64,000 nt of DNA. Source: Xanthostigma xanthostigma. Lineage: Eukaryota; Arthropoda; Insecta; Raphidioptera; Raphidiidae. The position numbers and the translations under genes were made by a program. The notes under the pieces are model-generated. The model ran no database searches, was not told the origin of the DNA, and was given only the letters and a program-made list of their open reading frames with translations. Of the stretch, positions 23,242-33,532 are shown piece after piece; position 1 is the first letter of the stretch; every line of letters starts with the position of its first letter. The DNA is taken from positions 31,325,501 through 31,389,500 of the forward strand of contig OY754464.1 of assembly GCA_963575645.1 (NCBI GenBank). The letters run 5' to 3'.

Positions 23242-24009
23242 CAGTTCAAATTAGTGATTTACAGTATAGATCGTAATTATTTTGACGTATCTAATATACA
23301 TTGTTTTTCCAAGGCCTGCTCGTAATACATCATTTATTTTGTTAGGTTATCCCTTCGCATACTTGAGCCTCTCCCACGTCGACATTTCCGCTCCCATCGA
23401 CCGTCACCAGAATTATTTTGTTAAATATCTATTCTAAATTAAATACTTTAAATAATAAACAAATTTATTTAATTACCACTATGTCGGTTAAAACAGCTTC
23501 GTAAATAGTTCATTATTGTTTATCAAATTTGAAAGATAAAAATGGATTTTGTGACTTATCCTTAGAAGATAGACATATGCTGTCGCGGACTTTTTTTTAC
23601 AACTTTTCAAGAGAAACAGCCATACATTATTTTCGTGTAACTTTTACCATTCTCGCAGCGGACGCCGTGGAAGCTCTCAAGAGACACGATTTTTTCCAAC
23701 TGAATTGACGAATATCATCATAACTTTTGCTAATTTGCACATAATATACATAATATATAGCCTATGTTGGTCAGAAGTAATGTACCTTTCAAGTGTTGAA
23801 AGAATTTTTCAAATTATTACCCTCCCCATACACACAAACTCAGAAAATTTACTCTCTCTCTTTATAATTTTAGTATAGGTAGTATTAGATATGTAAGAAA
23901 TCAAATTACTCGTCATGCATTTTGTGGCGGGTTAGACTTAGCTGTGCTTAAATAATAAGTATAGATTATAATTTACTTGGACATTTTAATAGTTCTTAAT
24001 TCTAACTAA
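23242..24009. other. No gene seen
   Basis: AT-rich, no recognisable repeat end or coding feature. Confidence 0.55.
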
Positions 24010-24222
24010 TCTATACTAATATTATGAAGTGGTAATGTTTGAAAGTTTAGATGTAGAAAGTAATCCCCAAAACTACTCACCCGATTTCAAAAATTCTTTA
24101 ACCAACATTTAGAATGAACTTTCTGAATGGACGCATGCTACACGTATATTATCGCGTAAAAATAAAAAATGCTTTTCGTGGAGATTTACAAACTCTGGCG
24201 AAGCCGGATCGCGGGCCGCTAG
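24010..24222 (+). mobile_element. Short non-autonomous Helitron
   Basis: It begins TCTATACTAATATTATGAAG and ends GAAGCCGGATCGCGGGCCGC followed by CTAG at 24219-24222, preceded by A. A TC start, a GC-rich 3' hairpin just upstream of CTAG, and the 'TCTATACTAATATTAT' wording are typical of insect Helitrons. It is 213 bp with no Rep/helicase coding. Confidence 0.7.
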
Positions 24223-24871
24223 CAATTAATAATGATTAAATCAGTTTGAGAAACTTTACAAAAATATTTTATCATTTGGTGTACTGTCATACTGACAGCT
24301 AATTTTTTTGTTTTTCAAATGTAACATGGTTAATAATAAGTAATAACAAAACATTTTTTTTTATGTTAACTGGTTTTAAATTAAAAAGAAGCGAATTGCG
24401 TGTTGGTTTTTTATATTGTGTTTGTTGTGACATTCAGACAAAACGAATATCGACACAGCAAACAGTTTAATTGCTCCGCTCTCAATTGAAAAACGCTGTT
24501 CAGGTAAATAAACATGATTATAGCCCTTCTTGATCCGGATCAACGTCCGAAAATCCGTTAATCCCAAATCCTGTTTACAATTTGGTTGAGTATTACGTAA
24601 AATAGCGGACGCACACTGTTTAAGTGTATACAGAAATTAACATGCAATTTGCATCTATTAAAAACATAAGATTTTTAACTAAAAATACTGCTACCTCTGT
24701 AATTCATAAAGTTAATATAAAAAAAAGATCCGGAAATTAGTAAGATGGTTATTTCCTGACGAAGCTGGGTTCTATATTCGGCTTTAATAAAGTTTTATAT
24801 TTGTAGTAAAAAATATACAAACTACAGAAAAATGTATTTTTAATTTTTCCTATCATTTTTAACTGTCAAAC

Positions 24872-25300
24872 ATGGACCTGCACGATCAGCACAGCACGGA
24901 GCAAAAAACCCTTTTCGTGAAGGTACCAATGCTATTTAATGGAGTTGCGCACAATAAGAAACAACGTTTAATGCAGAAGGCAATGGCATATCACTGCAAT
25001 AAAATGCTCAGTCAATTCAAACCCAAAAAATTTGACCTTTTAACGATAGGTACATGGAACATACGAACGCTTTGTAAAGCAAGTAAATTTGATAATGTAA
25101 AACAAGAAATGAAACGACTGAATATAGACATAATGTGATTAAGCAAAGCACGATGGTCAGATACTGGTACAATAAATTGCAATGGCTGTACAATTATGTT
25201 TTCATGAGGGAAAAAACATGATAGAGAGTTGATAGTAACAAGAGTTGGTATAGTAACAAATCAACAACTTTCTAAAAATATTATTTATAACGCTACTTTA
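24872..25300 (+). pseudogene. RTE-type LINE endonuclease remnant
   Basis: The frame reads FDLLTIGTWNIRTL at about residues 54-67, then KFDNVKQEMKRLNIDIM. This is the N-terminal catalytic part of the apurinic-like endonuclease of RTE/BovB-type LINEs (also annotated as 'craniofacial development protein 2-like'). The asparagine of TWN is present. The following expected G-L-S-E-A-RW appears as stop-LSKARW, so a glycine codon became TGA at 25136-25138 and the catalytic glutamate became lysine. Further eroded matches run to about 25300. No reverse transcriptase follows, so the copy is 3'-truncated or rearranged. It is clearly inactive. Confidence 0.8.
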
Positions 25301-25387
25301 AAATAACGTTATTAACCTAATATATATTTATGATAATATATGTTCTAGTGTAATGTTTTATATATATTTTTATTTTGTTTACAGAAC

Positions 25388-25421
25388 CTTGAAAAAGTCT
25401 GCACAAACAGACGAACGTTGG
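25388..25421 (+). ncRNA. Hammerhead-like motif, degenerate core
   Basis: CTTGAAAAA, then stem GTCTG, loop CACAAA, stem CAGAC, then GAACGTTGG. It has the same scaffold as the 21452 and 35259 motifs with a different but fully paired stem. The core is degenerate (CTTGAAA for CTGANGA, GAAC for GAAAC). A pyrimidine-rich stretch ending TTTGTTTACAG precedes it and could alternatively be read as a splice acceptor. Confidence 0.3.
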
Positions 25422-25626
25422 TAAATATGCAATCAGTTTACACTTTATTTATCTTTTCCAAATTTCCAAATTTTCCCATTAATTCCTAAATATTTTTATC
25501 ATTTTTCAGATTTAAACCACTTTCTGTCGATTTTCGTTGAAATCGGACTACTTTTTTCTTAAAATGAGCCGATATAAATAAAAATTCACACGTATATATT
25601 CTAAGCTTGCAAAAACTAGTGTAAAA

Positions 25627-25831
25627 TTTTTTTTTGACGTGATGACGTCTTATAAATTGATGAAACACCAGCTGCACGCACGAAAAAGTGTAACGTTCCG
25701 CCGTAACGTTCCGCCTGACCCTGTGCGTGCAAGCGAGAGCGCAGTAATGTATTATTAAATATGATATTCGAGCGGAATACGTTATCACGTAAAACTATCG
25801 TCCGTAAACCGACTTTACAGACAACCAATGT
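25627..25831 (+). repeat. GTAACGTTCC dispersed repeat, copy 3
   Basis: TTTTTGACGTGATGACGTC at the left and ACGTTATCACGTAAAACT, CCGTAAACCGACTTTAC, ACAACCAA at the right. There are two tandem GTAACGTTCCG.C units at about 25689-25714. The overlapping minus-strand frames at 25486-25828 are incidental. Confidence 0.8.
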
Positions 25832-26287
25832 ATTTATAACTGAGTTTTATTTAAAGAGATGTGATCAAAATGAAAAATCAAAATTTGAAGAAATTAAAGA
25901 ACTCTTAGTAATTGTCAGGTGTTGAATTTAAAAAATATTTAATATTATTTTTCCTCAAAGTGATCTGATCTTAATGAAAATCCTTACAGAGGCTAAATTT
26001 TACACGGGAATTCTTCAGCGTTCTGAAAACAACTTTACAAGCGATATATTGATACCTACATAATGTTGGTCTACTTAATTTTATTTTAAAAGATGATAGT
26101 TCAAATCCAATAAAGAAGATTAATGTTTAAAGAACTTTAGTTAAAGTCGTATGATAATTTTAATGCACTTCCTCATAAATTAGTATCCTGTCAACAAATT
26201 CAATAATTTGCTTTCATTCAACTTTCACTACGGCGTATTAACACTAATGGTCTTTTTTTGAACTGTACTATTAAAATATATATAGTA

Positions 26288-26913
26288 GTGTTGATCCAAT
26301 AAAATGTCACGATGAAGGAAGGTTTGGTTGAAAATCAAGAATTAAGCTTTACCAATGTTACGCTAGTGACCAACGTTTCGAAGAATTTATTTTCATCTTC
26401 AAGGCTTGCTAAATAATTCAACGTGTGCGATGCTTGTTGTCCGTAAGAAGTGCAAATAAAATTGTAGAAACCGATAGAGACCCAATACTCAGGTGGGATT
26501 CCAAAATATTCAATGTCTTCATATATAGTAGTGTTGATACAATAGAATGTCACGATGAAGGAAATGTTTAGCAAGCCCTGAAGATGAAATAAAATTTTTC
26601 GAAACGTTGGCCACTAGCGTAACATTGGTAAAGCTTATTTCTTGATCCTCAACCAAACCTTCCTTCATCGTGACATTCTATTGGATCAACACTAATATAT
26701 ATGAAGACATTGCATATTTTGGATAACCCACCTGAGTATTGGTCATTATTGGTTTCTGCAATTTTATTTGCACATCTTACAACAAGTATCGCACATGTTG
26801 AAATATATAGCAAGCTCTGAAGATGAAAAGACATTTTTCTAAACATTGGTCACTAGCGTAACATTGGTGAAGCTTATTTTTTGATCCTCAACCAAACCTT
26901 CCTTCATCGTGAC
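26288..26913. repeat. Inverted-repeat cluster with CGAAACGTTGG units
   Basis: 26288-26530 is the reverse complement of about 26690-26913. A third, partial plus-strand unit (26535-26700) lies between them. Shared words are GTGACATTCTATTGGATCAA, CAACCAAACCTTCCTTCATC, ACCAATGTTACGCTAGTGAC (and its inverse), and CTGAAGATGAAA.A..TTTTTCGAAACGTTGG. A fourth copy is at 35205-35362. The minus-strand frames here are incidental. The CTGAAGATG...CGAAACG signature suggests fragments of Penelope-like elements. Confidence 0.8.
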
Positions 26914-27164
26914 TATTAAATTAAATAGATCGAGTAAATCTTATATAGTTTCATGTTACTACATAAACTTGGAGAGCTTTATTCACACTTAAGCTACAAT
27001 ATTATCGTATGGGGTCAGTGTAGCGACATCAACAGAGTTTTCGTATTACAAAAACGTATTTTGTGACTCATTTTCAACTTGAAGCATCGAGAAAGCTGCA
27101 GATCTTTATTTGTCAATAATAATATACTGACTGTTACGGATAATCTATATTATATAAAAATCAA

Positions 27165-27495
27165 TGCCACTTTTAGTTGAAATTTTATAACTCAAGAACG
27201 GGCTCACCTATCCAAACCAAATTTTTAGGCTTTGTTCGGACTATTTAGTAGATGGTGTATGTGAAGTTTGCACAAAATCGGTCGAGCGGTTCTTCATTTA
27301 TCACATTTTTTGTAACAAATATCTATAAAAATCAATGTCAAGATATATAAAAAATGTGATAAATAAAGAACCGCTCGACCGATTTTGTGCAAACTTCACA
27401 TAAACCATCTACTAATTAGTCCGAACAAAGTCTAAAAATTTGGTTTGGATAGGTGAGCCCGTTCTTGAGTTATAAAATTACAACGAAAGTGGCAT
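27165..27495. repeat. Long hairpin inside the Helitron
   Basis: Arms of about 148 bp (27165-27312 and 27348-27495) pair with few mismatches. Examples are GAACGGGCTCACCTATCC with GGATAGGTGAGCCCGTTC, and AAATCGGTCGAGCGGTTCTT with AAGAACCGCTCGACCGATTT. Confidence 0.9.
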
Positions 27496-27789
27496 TTTTT
27501 AAAAATCAATTTTTTGACGTATGAAAATACTTAAATATTGTAAGTAGGTTTTGGAATTTTATACAAACAATGAAACAATTGTTTTCAAAATATTATGACA
27601 GTTAATCTTTAGTTACTATCCAAGTGAGACTTAAAATAAATACGGATTTGAAAGAAAGTTAAAACAATTATTATTATAGGTGAGTAATTTTAATAAATAA
27701 ATTTAATAAATAAATTTTTAACCTAAATTTGAAGCGAAAGATGCAATATCATAGATCAAGATGATGGCGAATCAGTTTTACAAGTACCG

Positions 27790-28020
27790 GCAAGTGTTTT
27801 AAAGACCAGTTATCCACTATTACTTTACGCTATTTTCTTCGAGCACGACGGCGCAGCCGGAGTGAACCCTCGAAATAGAGCAAGTGTTTTAAAGACCAGT
27901 TATCCACGAATACTTTACGCTATTTTTTTTCGAGCACGACGGCGCAGCCGGAGTGAACCCTCGAAATACAGCAAGTGTTTTAAAGACCAGTTATCCACGA
28001 ATACTTTACGCTATTTTTTT
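27790..28020 (+). repeat. 90-bp minisatellite, about 2.5 copies
   Basis: GCAAGTGTTTTAAAGACCAG recurs at 27790, 27880 and 27971 (periods of 90 and 91 bp). Each full unit ends GAGCACGACGGCGCAGCCGG. The open frame at 27862-28074 arises from this repetition. Confidence 0.9.
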
Positions 28021-28646
28021 ATTGACGTATGCAGTCATATATATTTCCATACACACATGTATATTTTAAAATAGCTAGCAATTAATAAAATAGATAGATA
28101 GATGTTCCAATTAAATTTTTTTATTATTTCACTTTATACGTAGCGAAGCACGTACAGGGCCGCTAGTTATCTATATAAATTTTGGTAAATGTTAAAAGAA
28201 ATAGGGAAGAGTATACGGACAATTGTATCATGTATGAGTCATGATCATAATACGAGACAAATTTCTCAAATACCACATTTATAAATATAAATCAAATTTT
28301 TATTCTAAGTCTCCTAAATGCGCTGGACCTATTCTTTTCAACAATTTGCCTACCCAGCTACGGAAAATTAATGACCTAAAATTATTTAGCAAAACGCTTA
28401 AAGTATTTTTATTAAAAAAATGTTTTTATGGCATAAATGAATTTTTTAATTGATTGATGTTATATTTTTGACTGTTCATATCTGTATATACAGCTATATG
28501 AATCAATAAATTATTATTATTATTATTATTACATTCTAGAAGCGCGTATCTCGTTTGGGTATCCGAAGACATATCCGAGAAAAAATACAGTTCAAAAAAT
28601 AAATTGCTAAAAAATGTCAAAATAATAGTACGACTGATGAAATTAC

Positions 28647-28932
28647 CTTGAGAAGATTCTAGCGTTTCCATAACAGGCGCGATTCGCGGCCGTTCTTCGT
28701 CAACAGTTAGTTCGCTCGTGTTCTCGTACAGTTGAAGAACACTTCCACGACACATCAGTCTCAACTTGCCTCCAACAAACATTCCGGTGTCCAGTTCGAG
28801 TTCTAGACCAATGATCGTCGTCATACGTTTTGTTTCGATTACGATTGGCGACTCGCTACCACCCGGCGTTGCTTCGATAACTATGGGTACCTCGTTATCG
28901 AACGGATTGCGCACAAGATAACTGGAGTTCTC
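28647..28932 (-). CDS. Beaten path (Beat)-family immunoglobulin exon
   Basis: The minus-strand open stretch is bounded by a strong acceptor (a T10 run, then GCAG) just above 28932 and a donor CAAG|GTAATT at 28647/28646. It starts in phase 0 and ends one base into a codon (286 bp, 95 codons). In order it encodes ENSSYLVRNPFDNEV, TTIIGLELELD, GGKLRLMCRGSVLQLYENTS and ERPRIAPVMETLE. The G-L-L pattern, the K-L-C strand of an Ig fold, the 'LY..TSE' turn and the E-RP--APVMET ending match the second Ig domain of insect Beat proteins. These are secreted or membrane-attached neural recognition proteins that bind Side-family partners in axon guidance. Codon use is more balanced than the AT-rich surroundings. 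Flanking exons (first Ig domain toward higher coordinates, C-terminus toward lower) were not found, so introns are long or leave the window. The particular paralogue cannot be assigned. Confidence 0.85.
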
Positions 28933-28953
28933 CTGCAAAAAAAAAACAAGCAA

Positions 28954-31621
28954 ATATTAAAGTGGTCGTACACAAAAGTATTTTCCTTGCCACATGTATT
29001 ATAAGATAGGAAAGCGCGTCGAATACATTCAAAACTTTTACCCCGGTACAGTTTGGTACGCACCAACAAATAGATACAATGTGATGCGCTTCAGTGACAT
29101 CTATAACATGTATAAACTTCATCTCAAACGATTGACCCATTCAAAAGTTATTATATATTTTTTTATTTTTTGAACTACCTAGTTTTCGACCCACGGGGGT
29201 TAATTATTAAGGGCTGAAATTTTAGGAAATTGTTACTTGAGTTAGTACCTACTGATAATAAAAAAAATATAACGCCCGAAATCGATGTGGGCGCACCTTA
29301 CCCGTTTTTCTCCCCCTATGGTCTTTATTTTAATTCATATCAGAACGCTAAATATTGTTTTGGAATTTATTGTGTCCATTTCTCGAGGATTTTCAAACTC
29401 AACATATTTTCAGCCTCCTTATTTATACATCCATTCTTTAAAATTGGCGAATTGCGTCAATTTTATAAGGGTCAACCGGTGATGGAATGCAATTTGTGTG
29501 CCAAATTTTGTTTGAACTGATTAAGTTTTTCGAGAGTTTTCGTGCCAAATTGTTTAAAATTATGTCATTTGACCAGCTTCAATAAAGTGTATCTGTCTTT
29601 GCACTATACTATATTATACATTAATTATAGTAAATGTATTAACTATATCTAAAAGAAAAAAAAAACATTTTTTGGAATGCAACATATTTAATTACATTAA
29701 TCCACAGCTTTATTTCACACGAAAAAATAACTTAAAAACTGTTTTTAGTGATTCCCTTTCTGGTTGAACCATGTTGAATATTTGATTTTGTAACGAAAAT
29801 AGTGGAAGTACGGGTATAATGGTGGAGGTGCAAGTTGTAGCAAATAAATTAACGTTCAGTTTCTGGTACGTTTTTCCACACTAAATCTAGTTTCAAAGTT
29901 GTACCAGAAATCAAACATCAATTTGGTTAAGAAAAAATTATTTTACAGTAGTTAAAAATTATGATATTCAACAATTTTATACTAATATGTTTCACAAAAA
30001 AATAATATAATTGTGCAAGAAATAATTAGAGAGTGAGATTACAATCTTTATAGACGCTCAACTGTAAAGTTTAAGAGCAAAAAATAATTAGAGGATTCAC
30101 CTTTCAACAACAAAAAACAATAACATAAAATTCAAGCAATTTAATGGCAAACGGTTCAATTTTTTATTGCATATATTTTTATTATGATTTATAATACAGT
30201 TATATTACATTTTAGAATATGGGGTAGCTCTAGACGCTAAGGTAAAATTATCTTCAGTCTTGTAATACAAATGATATCAAATATCTCTTTTATTGCCTTT
30301 GTAAATAAAATTTTATCATTGTAAAGAGTAAAATGTTTTGGAAGCTCAAATTCATGGATATTTCAAAGGCCGCTGACACCAACAGAATATTCTTTTTGTT
30401 AAAATTTTAAAAGAAGAAGTAAAATATTAGAACAGATATTTGACAAGTTGAGCAGATAATATAATTAGAAATATAACGTTTACAATAAGATGATGTAATT
30501 ATTAGTATCATATTTATAAATTTATAAAAAAAATTAAACTTTATCATTAAGGAAATTTTGTTCTTGTTTAATATTTTAATTTACTTACGTTGGTATATCA
30601 GGTCTTTAAAAATGAAAACATCTAAGTTTAATCTACGAGTCAATCGACGTTGTTATGCAAATAAATACTATCGGATAAACAAATATTTTTCATCTTCACG
30701 ATTATAAATAACAATCAACATTTATTCTCGAGGTGTATGCTATAATATATTAATAATTTAATGTGAAGAACTTTTCATTATCTGTTGTTTATGTTGTATT
30801 TTTGTTGACCCTCAGTTCAAGCACTATTTATGACAAATAATCGTAAATCTGTTCGCTACTATGAATGTTTTGTGTTGGTTCGGATTTACCCTACATGAAA
30901 GTAAACGGTCTTTGGATTCCTTTATCTTGGCTTAAGAACGAATGAGGCAAGGCATGTTTTATTGTCCCATTAAAGTGAGTGACGTAAACAGTTTATGACT
31001 GAAATGACATCTCGGAAATATGACGAATATTACCAAATAATATGTCTCTTAAATGCGTTTTATCCGACCTACTTGGATTTGTCAAAGATAAAAAGGTGAC
31101 AATTCCAAATGAAATAAAACCCTCAGCGGTTCTATGGAATCTTCGGTGTATCTAATATATTGATATATTTTTTTATACGGGATGTAACAAAGTTTAAGCC
31201 GCGATTCTTTCACATAAAATTGTACTATTAATTTTCAAGATTATCATACTGAACAAAGTCAATGACTTTGTAGCGAGGACTCTTAAAAAACAGATCTTAT
31301 AAGCTGCCCATAAAACAATAAACTCTGAATCACTTTGTAACGGCAACTTTTTTTACAGAAAAAAAAATTATTTTTGTGTTGGATAATCCATTTATCGAGG
31401 AAGGCTATAGGCTATATAATATCAGGCTACGATCAACAGAAGCGGAGCATCAATAAAAAATGTTGCAAAAACGGGAAAAGGTATTCCTTTTGAGAGCTTC
31501 CGTCGCGTTGGCTGCGTAAACGGTTAAAGTTACGCAAAAATCATGTATGACGGAATTTTTCCCTTTTAAAAGTTCTAAAAATTATATCATAATAAGAAAA
31601 AATGCTCTAAATTACGTAACA
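28954..31621. other. No gene seen; probable intron of the Beat-like gene
   Basis: AT-rich, upstream on the coding strand of the Beat exon. The frames at 28881-29140 (-) and 29230-29520 (+) lack recognisable domains. I see no repeat boundary that I can define. Confidence 0.5.
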
Positions 31622-31900
31622 TTATATATAAAAAATCGTTTGTCCTAACTGACTGAGTGATTCATCAACGCTCAGGTCAAACCCTTTGAGCTAAAAACTT
31701 GAAATTTGGATAGAATGTTTATTTTATGACATAAGCATCCGCTAAGAAGGGATTTTTTGAATTTCGCATCCTAAGAGGGTGAAAAGGGTGTGTAAATATT
31801 ATATTACCCAACAAAATGTTGAGAGCGCCGGGCAGCAAACGAAATACATTTTGCAGAATTATATCTGTTAAACCCGGGTGAAACTGGGACGGACCGCTAG
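31622..31900 (+). mobile_element. Non-autonomous Helitron, copy 1
   Basis: The 3' end reads GCAAACGAAATACATTTTGC, AGAATTATATCTG, then ACCCGGGTGAAACTGGGACG and GACCGCTAG (CTAG 31897-31900) before T. The CCCGGGT...ACTGGGA stretch is the terminal hairpin region. The 5' part has TCGTTTGTCCTAACTGACTG. Its 3' end is shared with 40761-41098. No coding capacity. Confidence 0.75.
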
Positions 31901-32886
31901 TATTCTAATAAAAAAGTACACTTGAGCATGAAAATAAACGCAGATAAAGTGTAAAAGGTCGTATTGTATTTAATTGTACTCAGTTGACGCAGCTAACTTG
32001 GGTACAATATTGAAATTTCAATTAACAAATTTATTTAAATTTTCACTTGTGAAATAATGGAACAATTGTGTTATTTTTTTGGTGGAGATGTAAGTTTTAT
32101 CAGTATGCTAACAAACCACGATCTACGAACCTATATTGACTGCGTTCAAACACGGCTCTGTATATATATCGTAACTGCGAAAATTGAAAGAATAACAACG
32201 ACAAAAAAATGTAAGGTTGAGAAAGAAAGCTAGTGCTTCCCTCTTGACCAGCTTGTTCTAGTGAACACTTAGAAGAAAATACATATTTCATATTATATTA
32301 TTACATTATGCGAGAAAGAATGACCCTTATACTCTTTTGATGAAAAAAATTGGTGTATGTCATATATATTTTTTTACGAAATATCTAGCTTTGTAAGTTT
32401 TTGTGACAATATATCAACTTCAAACCGCTATTTTTTATCTTTTTTTAGATGATATTTTTGATCGCTAGTAAAACCTTACATTTCTGACTTTTTCATATGA
32501 ATGTAGTTTTTTCATCAATGATATGTAGTTTTTTCAAATTTCAATCTAAAATTGAAAAAAAAAAACATATATATAGGTATAAAATAAGTATCATAAGACG
32601 CACTTTTTAATCTCTTAAGGAATGACTTTTCGAAGGATTTTAACGAAACTTCTCTTATTGTTATTTAATCAAACACTAATAATTTGAGTATGTTCCAATT
32701 AACTTTGACCGTCTCAATTTTTCGAAAAGCGATATCAAAGTTTTGCAATTTTAACATGGGCTCTTATGGAAAATAAACTTTTTTAGTCGAGTTTTTTCGA
32801 ATAAATTCAAAACGCTTTGAAGGAATTTGATAAAAAATTGATATGCTATAAAAACCAAAATTACAGACCTTATAGTAAGTGATAAA
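31901..32886. other. No gene seen
   Basis: AT-rich. The minus-strand frame at 32100-32291 is unrecognised. Confidence 0.5.
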
Positions 32887-33024
32887 TTCAATAAATAAAA
32901 TTATCGACCAATTTTTCAGACAATATAATAACAAAAATATCAATAATACATTATATTGTCTGAAAAATTAGTCGATAATTTTATTTATTGAAGAGTTCTA
33001 ATCAGACGTTAATCAAAGATTTGG
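32887..33024. repeat. Hairpin repeat related to 21525-21612
   Basis: TTCAATAAATAAAATTATCG at the left and its reverse complement ending at 32993 form arms of about 43 bp around a 20-bp loop. The right arm plus the following GAAGAGTTCTAATCAGACG and TTAATCAAAGATTTG match 21539-21612. Confidence 0.85.
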
Positions 33025-33315
33025 CAAGTGATAATTAATATTGACGGTTTAGTTTTTGCAATATAATGGGATAAATATTCGCGAATGCGCAGTGGCACGT
33101 ACTGTTTGAAAACCTATTGTGTAGGTATATGTAAGTTTTCTATCGTAACATGTCTATTAATACAGGTTCAGACAAATTTTTTGCTCAAAGTACTTTTGAA
33201 CGTGACTATCTCGGACCAACTACCTTTAAAGTATAATTTTTAAATTAAACGATAAAGTGGAAGTAGACAATGGGAAAATAAATTATGGAAACAAAACTGT
33301 TATTAGAAAGTCACG

Positions 33316-33532
33316 GCTCATTTGTTCAAGAGATATCGTGAACGAAAAATTCGTATAAAAGTGTTTTTGAAAAAATTACTCCTATTATTATTCTTATCAG
33401 ATCGATTTTTTGTAATAAATTACTTTTTAGGTTAAAAAACTACTTCGATTGTCGCGAACCACATCAAAATCATTTCATTTGTTCCCGAGATATCGTGAAA
33501 GAAAAATTCGTAAAAAAGTGTTTTTTTTTTTG
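33316..33532. repeat. Direct repeat pair
   Basis: CATTTGTTC.AGAGATATCGTGAA, GAAAAATTCGTA and AAAGTGTTTTT occur at about 33318-33372 and 33475-33527. This is an old tandem or segmental duplication with a period of about 155 bp. Confidence 0.7.

Larger units (their letters stand above)
27144..28166 (+). mobile_element. Non-autonomous Helitron, about 1.0 kb
   Basis: It begins TCTATATTATATAAAAATCA after an A and ends GCACGTACAGGGCCGCTAG (CTAG at 28163-28166) before a T, as expected for Helitron insertion between A and T without duplication. The flanking LINE becomes continuous when it is removed, which fixes both ends independently. It contains a long hairpin (27165-27495) and a minisatellite (27790-28020). 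No Rep/helicase frame, so it is non-autonomous. Confidence 0.85.
26940..28535 (+). pseudogene. LINE 3' fragment split by a Helitron
   Basis: The left part (about 26955-27143) reads LSYNIIVWGQCSDINRVFVL and then an in-frame TGA, then KHRESCRSLFVNNNILTVTD. This is the segment following the RT domain. The right part (28167 onward) resumes the same codon and later reads HDHNTRQISQIPHL, then after a frameshift GPILFNNLPTQLRK and KTLKVFLLKKCFYGINEFFN, the C-terminal tail seen also at 10640 and 20293. The tail (ATT)n is at about 28508-28533. Joining the flanks of the inserted element keeps the frame open across the junction, so the Helitron hit an existing LINE copy. Stops and shifts show it is dead. 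Confidence 0.85.

Noticed and set aside
25486..25828. Minus-strand proteins of 100 and 70 codons
   Set aside because: They lie across the third copy of the GTAACGTTCC dispersed repeat and are not conserved in the other copies.
27790..28020. CRISPR array
   Set aside because: The 90-bp units repeat without unique spacers, and the sequence is eukaryotic; it is a minisatellite inside a Helitron.
27862..28074. 70-codon protein with internal repeats
   Set aside because: The frame is a by-product of the 90-bp minisatellite.
28426..28646. C-terminal extension of the Beat exon frame (28426-28646)
   Set aside because: The frame reads past a good splice donor into intron and into the antisense of a LINE (ATT)n tail (a run of asparagines), so it is not coding.
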